This document shows positions 39,901 through 50,989 of a stretch of DNA of 64,000 nucleotides, piece after piece. A program made the translations under genes and the position numbers. Every line of letters begins with the position of its first letter. Within the stretch, counting starts at the first letter, position 1. The stretch spans positions 64,100,417 through 64,164,416 of the forward strand of contig CM049319.1 in the NCBI GenBank assembly GCA_026874595.1. Direction: 5' to 3'. This DNA comes from Sipunculus nudus (Eukaryota > Annelida > Sipuncula > Golfingiida > Sipunculidae). Under the pieces are notes generated by a model. It searched no databases and had not been told where the DNA came from. It saw only the letters and a program-made list of their open reading frames with translations.

Positions 39901-42900
39901 TTTATTGTTTATTGTTATGTTGTTTTTCAAAACAACTACTAGATGAGTTTGGTTGGACACCTGGATCAACTGTGGCTGGGCATTAGCTGCCTGGCTGCCC
40001 CAGTGTATGCTTCGCTCAAGCATGCATAATCTGATGAAAGGTCAACAAGGTCAACATACAGGTGACTGAAGAGGGGCTGGATTAAGCCTGGGTCTGACAT
40101 GGTCTCATAAAAACATTAATAAAAGCCACAATATTTGGCCAATTTCTTTCAGCTTTCTAAACTACAAAGATGAAATCCTTATGTGTGCATGATATGAAAA
40201 TTATATCAACAGTGCTCTCAGGAAACAAACTTGCCATGGTCAAAGTTGGGCAAAATTTAAGGTACTAATTTTATATTTATACTAATAACTTATAAAATTT
40301 GAAAAATTCAGAACTAATTTTTGGTATTCAATTGAATCTTGATTAAATAATGTTACATCCCTGACAAAAAATCTCTAGCTTCAGCAATCCTCTTGTTAAG
40401 GGAGTAAATATATTTCTTGATTTTTTTAAAAAGTGCATTATGTTTGGGCCCATAACTTAAAACAATTACGCAATACTGACATCATTTCTGGCATGTGCAT
40501 AGCGAATGTATAGAAAAATATGTATATTATATATGATCAAAGTCAGATCAGTGGTTGTGTAACAATGGGTTTTTAATGGAAAAATAAAGTTTTTCATTAA
40601 TATTTCTAAGGAATTAAGTCCTTGTGATAAAATTCTTGGCATGGTAGGGGATTTTGGAGACATCTTGGGAGATGAGCTCTAGCACACTGCATAACACTAG
40701 CCTGATGTAAACTTGATGTGACATGGTGCTTGAAAACTTGAATAAAATCTACAGTTTTTGATCAACTGGTTTCAAATTTTTGGTATTAACAGACAAAATG
40801 CTAACAAAAACATGCTGTGAAAATTAAATCCACAGTACTTACAGGAAAAAAACGTGCCATGGTCAAACTTGGCCAAATTTAAGGTACCAATTTTATATTT
40901 TTGCCAATATTTAAAAAAATTTAACAGATTTTGAACTAAGTTTTGGTATACAATTAAATTTTGATCAATTAAAGTTGTATAACTGAAAAAAAGTCCCTAC
41001 CTTTAACACTTTTGGTCTTAAGTGACCAAATATCTTACCTGATTTTTTTACAAAGTCCATTATGTTTGGGCCCATAACTTTTTTATATTAAATAATACTG
41101 ACTTAATTTCTGGCATGTATATAGGAACTATACAGAGGAATATTTATGGTAAATATGAAGAAAACCAGATCAGTGGTTTTGATATTAGGCAGTCCTGAAG
41201 TGTGAAAATAGATTTCTAATAAAATATTGAGGTTTTTCCTTAATATCTCAAAGGAACAAAGTCCTATTGACCCAATTTTCGGCATGGTAGGAGACTTTGG
41301 GGACATCTAACTATATGGCGAATTTCAGATTCGTAGGTCCAGTGGTGTCGAAACGTGCCAGTCTTACGGACGGACAGATGGACGGACGGACGACGGAAAA
41401 TAGACCACCACTATAGCTCAGATGACTTATAGTCAGTTGAGCTAAAAAGCACTGCAAAAAATAACCAAGAAACCAGCGAAAAAAACTGCTCCCAGTAGGT
41501 CCATGGCAGCATATTTTCCAAAATTTAAACGAAGGGGAAGGTATAAAGAGTTCTGTGCAAAAAGTTGCAGGAGCCATCTCGCTGACTAAGGAGTGAATTA
41601 TAATGTATTACCTGGCACTTTGTATTTGTATGAGACATTTAATCCAAAATATGGCAAGACACTCCACAATGACTGTGATATATTCATCTCTGGAGAACAG
41701 AGATATAGCAATTCAAGCTGATAGTGTCAGTCAATGTAACATCATAAACACAACATCATTAGCATAATTAGGTTAAAAAGACCAAAGCATATGGGCTGTG
41801 GTGGTTTTGCCAGTTTTCACATGTGGTCTTCTCAGCTTTTGGTTCACCTAAGGGTAGTCTTAAAAGACAGGTGTTCTTATAAGACAGGTGGTCTTAGAGA
41901 CAAGTTCCACTGTATTACAAACATTGACTTGCCTTTGATCCTTGCTCATAATATTTTAGAGAATGTCCATATTACAGAGTTTATGGGTCAACTTTCACAG
42001 AACTGTCCATCTCGAAGATATAATGAAAGTGACCGTATAAGGAAGGTGCCCATACAAAGAAAGACACCATATAAGGGGATTGATCCTATAAGAGAGGTGC
42101 TTGTAAATGTAGGTTTCACTTAAGGTTACATATTGGAAGGAATTTAACCTAAAAAAGTGAAATAAATCAACCAAAATATTTTTGGTTCATAAAGTATAAT
42201 TTGTGTGTAGAATTTCACCCACATATGAAAATAAAAGGACACAGAATTTTGGTTTCAAATACTCATATATCTAAAAAGCTACCCAAATTTAAAATCATTC
42301 TTATTTTCAAGGGGACACTTACTATACTGGTAGCCCTTGGATAAGGATGAGAGCCAAAGGTGGACACAGTTACTGTGGTTATTTGTAGTTTCACAAATTC
42401 ATATAGGTCTGTATCCACAGCACTGTAAACCTGGGGTCTGTTGCATTAACATAACACCAAAATTAAGCCCAGCAGTAAGCCTTAATAAAATTCTTAAAAT
42501 TATGACATCTTAGTTATAACCCTCAGATAAAATCAATATGAATAAAGTAATCTTACTGCAACATGCCCAAGCTGACTTAATGCCATTATTAAGAGTGCAT
42601 ATGATGCATATGGTGACTGCTATAAGTTTTAAAAGGTCAGCTCCATGGCTCTCTGGCCAGGTGACAAATTGGGGGGGGGAGGGAAGAGTCCATTCACGTA
42701 ATAGGAGTGTAAGGTGGTGGGATATCCTACAAGCTTACCGTTTACCATACATGATGCTAAGATACTCACAGAGGCCTCTGACATTAGAACCGGATGTAGT
42801 TCTGCTTCTGAGCGGATGTGCTTCGTATATGTGTGGTCAATCAGTCTCTCAAAGTCATCCCAGTCTTCCACTGTTCACAATAAATTACATATGACAAGAT

Positions 42901-45900
42901 ATAATTAAGAACACACCTAGTAAGTTTTCAACAGACTGAAGACTTTCCTCATTACTGTCATCAGATATCAGAGTTAGAATACACATGATAGCTTATGGAG
43001 TCAACCAGGCCATGATTTTGTTTTTTATGATCTACCATGTGGAATTATGTCTGATTTCATGATAGTAGAACAACAATGAAGAAAGCATGAAAATGAAAGT
43101 ACAAAATTAAATTTACATAACAAATTTTTTAATTAAACATCATTTCTGCTTTGACTGAGTTAGGAATGAAATTCACATACAATGAACGTTGTAAAACTTC
43201 AAGTTTAATGTGACATAAAATCTCCTTACACAGCAGTCATGCTGCATTCATTCTTAAACTCCTTCCACTTAACCACCCCTTTCTACAACACTCTTGCTGG
43301 GTACCAGGGAAGTTAGCACAGTGTCAAGAATGTTTTGACCATTGCAAGTGGAGTATAACATGTTTCAGACTTGGTCAACATACAATATCAAACTCTCACT
43401 AGTTGGTAACAGTGATACAGCAAAGCTCACAACATCTGAGTCACATTGCAAGTCAGAGTCCTTGTAGTTGTGACAACCTGACTCAGTAGGCAATGATAAT
43501 TTGACTGGTAAGCCTACTTGAGTCGTGATACAAGCGTTATCGAGGAATGCATCACAGGGGTCTTCCATCATGTTGCATTCATATTGTGGTAAACAGCCCG
43601 AACCTTAATATTATGCTACGAATGATGAATTTACACAAGAGAATACATGTGAACTCACAACCCAAACTGACACACTGTCTCTATTATAACTAGTCATTTC
43701 CCGTTTGCGTACCAGTTGGTTTGGTCTTGTTACCCGTGTGAACCATGCGTATATTCACAAGGTCAGAAATTAAAAAAACTTGCCGAGGGGTTTACCAATA
43801 TGCTGAGTTAGAACTTTTCTTACTCATGTTTGGTATTGTTAGAAAGTACAGTAAAAAGATGCCAACAATTAGTCTGGTGTATGTCAATTGACAGTGTCCC
43901 TGTAGGCCATGAGGCAATGTCAAGAATAACAAAAATATTTGCATCCTCATGGGGCCTTTTAATCCGTTCCTCAGACCCAGCTTTAAGGTACTCTTGCAGC
44001 CAGTAATCTGGTTGTTATGATACCCATGTCCTTTATTCCAAATATTCTCCTTTCATGTAAGTTGGCCAAACCAAAGGTTTTTGGGATGACTTTTATTTAT
44101 ATTCAATTATTAATTTATTCAGAAACTTTATTTAATTAAGAAACATTATAAATATTATATTTCACTGAATAAAATTTAAAAAAAAAGGTTTTTTTTTAGT
44201 AAATAGTAACTCTTAGTATGAAATAATTCTCATGATCCATCATTTATTTAATGTTGTATTTATAATGAACCAGCTCTTTAAGGTGGCAGGACTGGTCCCC
44301 CCACCTGACCTGACTTTGTTTTAGTTTTCCCTTTGCATTGAACAATCTAATGCTTTAATACCCCCTAAAGTATACTTTTTCTGAAAGCTAAGAAAATTCT
44401 CTATAGTCTGTTGATAATAAACTTTGTTTCTGAGGAACAGGTTTGAATTTTAAGAATTTTAATTTAATTTTTAATATTTAACCAAAAACCGTTATTCCAG
44501 CTAAACTAAAGCAAATACAGAAAATTTTCTTAAATAAATCGAGAATTTAGATAATAATCCCAAGGCGTTTTTTTGTTTAGTGAGTTAAGTTTAATAATTA
44601 CAATTTTAAAGAGTATTTAATTTTGAAATCTTCACAAATCATTTCATTTTTTACTTTTACCTTAATAAAATCCTTCAAATTTAGTATAGGCGTAAAAATA
44701 AAAAAAAAGCTTTTTAGAAGACATATTAACAATTACATATATCAAAGATGGTATGATTCAGACAAGTAATTACTGAGAAAAAACGCTCTAAAGATAAGGT
44801 GTTCAGGTGAAATGATGTTTCAAGAAAATGGCCAAAAACTATTTTCGTAGAGATCATGTCCTACACACGTAACTAACCACAACTACATGTTGACAGTCAC
44901 ATGAATTTGGTCAAGACAGTGGTTCCTATCAAACCATGCTATAATAACATTGATTAATTGATAATTTGCTTTAAAAACGTATTAAAACAATAAAAGTTTG
45001 ACCTGTCACACCAGCGACTTGTCAAACACCACATGCATGGACTTCAGTAGGTGGAGCTTACAGACACATTCTTTCTTGTGCAGCGGTACACCATATGGGT
45101 CCTCACTTTGTAGTTGGCGGAAGGTTTTACTGTCTCCATCTCCTATATTAGAAGTGTATTTGAGTCCATGTTTATCCTCTGAGCTGTGGAATAGTGAAGA
45201 CATGCCTGATACCTCCATCATACTGGCGCAGCCTTCATGGTTGGATGGGCAGGTCTCCATGTGATCAGCAATGAAGGATAAGTACTCTAATGAGTTCTTG
45301 TCATCACAGGCGTGCTTTTGACAAATATGACAGTATGTTGTCATCACAATCCGGTCGAGTACTTTGCCTGTATCATCACTGATTACGCTAGCAATCCCGA
45401 CCTTTGATGACTTTCCCCGCGTCATCCATGATCCGTCCTCCGATACTGTACATTCGCCGTTGTCATTTATGCACTTGACTTGTTGTCCGGCCTCTGTCAG
45501 TTGTGCTTCGCAGGAGTTTGTAACAATATCTCTCAAAACTATCGTGTGATTACCCCAGTTTGATGATGAAAGGTGGGCTGGCAAATTCAGAAACGCAGCC
45601 AGTCTTGGTACGGCAGCTCTTCCCTTCCCGATTGCATGAAACACCAAATCACTTGACCTTTTGATCTCAGCATATGTCTGTCCCGGGGACGTGGGTACAT
45701 ACTGATAATTTTTATTTCTTTCTGACCTGACTTATCTCAGCATATGTCTGTCCCAGGGACGTGGGTACATACTGATAATTTTTATTTCTTTCACAGTTCA
45801 AGTTCGTACATTGGAGGCCCATGGTACTGCACCATCCCATTTCCTGTTTTTGGTCTTCCACGAGATCAACAGTTCCTTCACGACAGATAGCACATACAAC

Positions 45901-48900
45901 AGCCGCTGACAATAGTGCGTTTAGTTGATAACGCTGCCAAAGTTGATAGTTGTTGGCCTCCAGTTTTCCTTCATGCGTAAACATAGAGATGCCGTCATCT
46001 GACGTATCATCAGTTTGGCTATCAGTTTGATCACGAAGTAGGTTCGACCCGCTGAGACTTCTTGATATCATTCAACTGCTGCAGTTTTTCAAGTGGCATT
46101 CGGGATTTGTGTCATCGGCCCATCGTAGTTTTGTTTGGTATTGGCGTAATATTCATTTGTTGCAGTGTTGACAGTATGAATATCACAGGCGTCATGGTTG
46201 GGATATGAAGCAGCTTTTTATAAAGTAATTTTACGTATCTGTTGATAGGCTTACGATATAGCAGAAATAACATGATGTCAAGTAAAAATTTGTGCTTCGA
46301 CGTAACATACCCGAAAAAAGACAAAAAGGCCAATGACACTAACAGATCATTCAAAAGGACGGGTTTGTTTGCACACAAATAAGCGAGAGTTAGGGCTGCT
46401 CTCCAACACTTATCAGTTCTATGCTCAGCTAATTAGATTGGGCTATCAAACGTCGACCGTCAGTTCTTGCCACCTCGTGCACGGAGGTACTTGGCCCATG
46501 CATTAATAAACACTTGCACCTAGTGATTGGCTGAATGACCAAGGTGAGGGCTGGGGGCAGAGATTGACAGGCCTGTGGCAGGGCTGTAGTTAGTTTACAA
46601 TCACCCTGTCAACACATCTTGGAGTTTACTGAATAGAAATCACCCTTTTACACAAAATGCAACCGGCGACCCAAAATGTGTTCAGCTGCATTAGATCTGC
46701 CAAGTATTCAATATTATGTATACCTTATATTGAAAAAACACCAATTTTTAAGATTTTGACCAGTCCTGCCACCTTAAGGCTTTTTCAATTCATGATGTCA
46801 AAATATATATGCTTCCTTGTGTAAAATGTCCATGTAAAAACTTTTTGTTTTGCATATATTCTTGAGATAAAAACATTTTATTTTATATACCTATAGCTAT
46901 TGGTATGTGATTCTTTTGTTTTAACTGTTGTACCTGTATGTATCTCCATACAGTAATCATCCCAACCCACTCTGTCCCTACCTCTGATGAAGGGACACTT
47001 GCAATGTAGGGACACTTTGGCGATATCCCACATGTGTCACCTCATGACATGAACTGCTGTATACAGGTTGTCAGTGGTATACCATGAGAGTATGGTTTCC
47101 ACTTGAGTATACAGATGATAAATGATAATGCCAAATGAGTAGTGTAACTATATTCTCTAATTATTATAAAGCTTCTTAGCCAGGTGGGAAGTGGACTAAG
47201 ATAGCAATTTAAATTTGTTAGATACAGCTGAGTAAAAACGATGACACCAATGATGAATAATACAGCCTTGTCCCTTTTGATTTGATACTGATTCAGTGTT
47301 ATCATATATTAACCATGATGCTTTAGGAGAATTTACAAATTTGGTTGTGGTATACTGCAGTACCTGTGAGTAAATATGTAGTTTAAGGTTTTAAGGTAAC
47401 ATGACTGTGAAAAAAAAAAACTTAACATGACTGTGAAAAAAAAAACTTAAGGGGGAAAAAACATTTACCAAACCGTACCTATCTGCTTTGGAATGTCTTG
47501 GGTCTGCAGGTTAATCAAGCTCCTCATATTGATGTTATATAATGGGGAAATGGTGTGTAACCCTCTGAGAAACATTGTCAGCTTCAATCATGTTCATTAC
47601 CTTAATAGGTTTGTAACATGCAAATGTATGTCTTGTCCAAGGTATGTCTTGTATCAATTGGACAAGTGTGTGCCACTAAATAAATAAACAAGAGTGATTA
47701 CCTAGACCTTCTTTCAGGCAGTTTTTCAGCTCCATGTTCTGTCTGGCTACTTTGAGATTCACTGTGTCTATGTAGTACTTTTTTTCTGGTGCTGCATCTG
47801 TTTCCATCTTCACATCCTTATCCCCACCTTCAACTACCCCCATAACAGTCGGGATCTCAGCCTGTCAAACATAAGTGAAAAATAAAAATTACAGCAACAC
47901 AAGTAAGTCCCTCAAATATAAATCTGATGATCATTTATATATCTGATCTGTAGTCTTTTTTATATTTCTTAATATTTAATTCTCTAACACTTATTTTGTG
48001 TTCAATTAAACTTGCATAAAATGTATGAGAAACATGTCTTAATCAATTGATATGCAATTCATGAGCAAAAGGCAAATCAAATTTTAGGACATTCAATAAA
48101 ACCAATCTGAAATCTCCAAAACAGAGTTTACAGAAAAGATCCAGGACACATGGACATATAAAATTTCAGAACAATCCTGTGAAATATCACTCTGTTTATA
48201 AACATTTTGTGAAAAAGATTCCATAGCGATGGCTATTATTTTTGTAGCTATCTCACTCAAATCTTCTGTGAGAGAACCAAGATCACAGCCTCTCAGCTCA
48301 CAAAAGTCAACATCACACAACAAGAAATGTATCATGAGTACATCTTGTTACCATTGTTGGTAGATTTTATGACACAAACAAAAATAAGCTCACCTAAGGG
48401 GCTTTCAGACTGACAATGAAAGAATCATGCTCTCACTGTGCATTCTATTTAAAATACAAGATACTTTTTTGTATGGATTAACAAGTTATTTATTGTATTT
48501 TTATAAATACTTGTCACATTCAATCCTACTTTGGGCATATCTTCTCCTGCATATCCAGCTCTAAATGAGTAGGAACCAACATCAAACACCAGAGCCCCCA
48601 CCTCATCTGAAAGAAAATAAAATTACTTGTACATATAAACCAGATAAAAAAGACCTTGAACGTTATCTTATACATATGAATCAGGTGATGTCATTGCATT
48701 TGTTACACTGTTATTATCATTATGTGTCACTTTGCACAGGTGTGTATCACAAATGAAATTAATGAATTACGACTGAAACATCAAATATGTTGGGCATATT
48801 TTGATCCCCACTTGTTTGTATCCCATCCCTGATTTGATGCAGACAGGCACACAAGTACAAAAAATAGTCCAAATGGCAAAGTAGGTTGACAAATCCGAAA

Positions 48901-50943
48901 CTGAGAATGTAAAAGGACCTATTATCTAATGTTGGAAATCAATAATCATAGATAATATTAAATTAATTTTAACTAAAAGGACAACAAAGACATCTTCTAT
49001 CAGAGACATCTAGAGGATAACTCAGTGCACCTCAGTGTGACTAAACATGCATGTATTACTCCAATAAATATTTGGTATCTTATCTATAGTCATATTTGTA
49101 TTCATATATCTCTTTGGAACTGGATTTCCTTTCCTGGTATATCAATAACATCTTCAAAAAGTGTCCGGTCATAAAACATTCCACAGCATGTCCGCCTTGA
49201 TGCTTTTTGAGGTGTTGCATGAAATGTTATATGAGATTATTGTTCCCTCTCCTGAGATTTGTTTACAGGGTCAGCATAGGTTTCAGCACGGCAGCTCCCA
49301 ATTTAAGTTAAATATATACACTGACTTCATGATTAATTTTGCAAGTGACTTACAGGTGGCTCATCAACATTAGGTTCAAATTAATTGGAAAACCCCACTT
49401 CTGTATTACAACTTGTTAACTGCAAATTATGCGGTGCAGGTATCCAGTTCCATGGACATCCGCTGCATAAAAAGCTTTTAGAAAACAAGAGAACATAAAT
49501 CCTGTACCGGACATAAATTCATATAAAATCAAATATTATGTATAAGACAAGGAAACTAATGCATTTAGGGACAGTAAATGTTAAATTGTTAATGTGTTCT
49601 AATGAACAGGAAATTTCACTGAAATTCCTGCTTTAGTGCCTTAACTGTACTCACTCTAAAAGTTTAGCTTCCCTGGACCTGACAGTTGTTTCTAAAGTTG
49701 CAACAATCACCAGGTGGCGCATATGATGCATCATTCTCCATACAGAAGATTGATCATGAATGACAAGGATAAACACAACAGATCTTGACTCTGTGATGGA
49801 GTTTGATGATGGGTATAACATTCACAAGGGGGGGGGGGGAATCCCCACCAGTGTGTTTTTACCAGTAGGGATGGAGACCTACCTGATTTAATTGCTCAAG
49901 GGACATAACAATGTTAAAGTTGTATGTAAACTTACCATATGATAAAATGTTTGTATTCTTATGTCTGACACATTTTTAACCAGGATATAATTGTTTTTAT
50001 TGTCAACTGGAATGTTTCAGTTTTCAAACACCATTCACTAGGGCTCTCTCACAGCAGAGGGAAACAAAGCGTGGGGAGAGAGCACGGAAGCTTGGGCTAA
50101 CAGCCCAGTCAGTCATATGTACCTCTAATGATCATGAAACTGCAGGTTCAGACCCTGATGGTATAGTGTCATGTCTACTCTTCTTTCATGTATTATGTAT
50201 TTATGATGAATTTGTAGGCAGGAGCTGATAATAGACCAAGTTGTGGCTCTGTTATAAACACAGAGCCACAGGTCCCTGCCTTCATTTATCTAGCAGACAG
50301 GAGCGCATGCAGGTGACAATGATGTTCCCATTTTAAGGACATTTAGCCTGTTGTTTAGCCCGGGGATATTGGCTGGTGATTGTTTTAGGCTAGCCATCCA
50401 TGTGCACTGCACGGGTTACATCATCACTGCCAACTTACTGGCCCACCCAGCTGAAACAATCCAGTGTTTTTCCTTGGTAACAAGGCTGCCTTTGGCCAAT
50501 AGTGTATGGAGTGGTCCAGTTACAGGACACTCACACCATGTACCAGAGATGATGTAACACATGCATGTACACTGGAATACAGGAACTCTCAGCCCCAGAG
50601 ACACTCGGCCCAGAGACACTCGGCCCCAGAGACACTCGGCCCCTGAGACGCTTGGCCCCAGAGACACTCGGCCCCTAGTCAGCAGGACCCAGGGACACTC
50701 GGCCCCGTCCGGTCGCCGCCCCCAGAGACACTCGGCCCAGGGCATCGGGTCCGATACTGGCCTCGCGAAACCCCTCAGAAAACAACCTTCCCGTAGTTAT
50801 CTCTTCTGGATTGTTATCCCCTCACTTGATGAGCCACTCGAATTGGAGAAGTTCCTTAGTCGTGGTGGCCTGCATGTAGGCCCTAGTTGAACGCCACGAA
50901 GCAATTAAAGTTAATTTTCCATAAAATAAAAAATATAGCACAT

Positions 50944-50989
<46 letters not shown>

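Larger units (their letters stand above)
44282..46773 (-). mobile_element. TTAA-target DNA transposon with 16-bp terminal inverted repeats
   Basis: GGTGGCAGGACTGGTC (44282-44297) and its exact complement GACCAGTCCTGCCACC (46758-46773) are flanked on both sides by TTAA (44278-44281 and 46774-46777). TTAA duplication is typical of piggyBac and Kolobok elements. The 2.5-kb body carries a broken Mutator-like transposase frame on the minus strand in its right half, while the left 0.7 kb is AT-rich and noncoding. The element is probably a deleted, inactive copy. Confidence 0.85.

Noticed and set aside
36263-41443. Interpretation as three tandem HP copies
   Set aside because: The outer two pieces are complementary halves of one copy, so insertion of one copy into another explains the pattern better.
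50088-50160. SINE with B box GGTTCAGACCC
   Set aside because: No matching A box at the right spacing and no repeat copy in the window.
50416-50890. Arg/Pro/Thr-rich frames on both strands
   Set aside because: They arise from the 16-bp GC-rich minisatellite and have the same periodicity on both strands.
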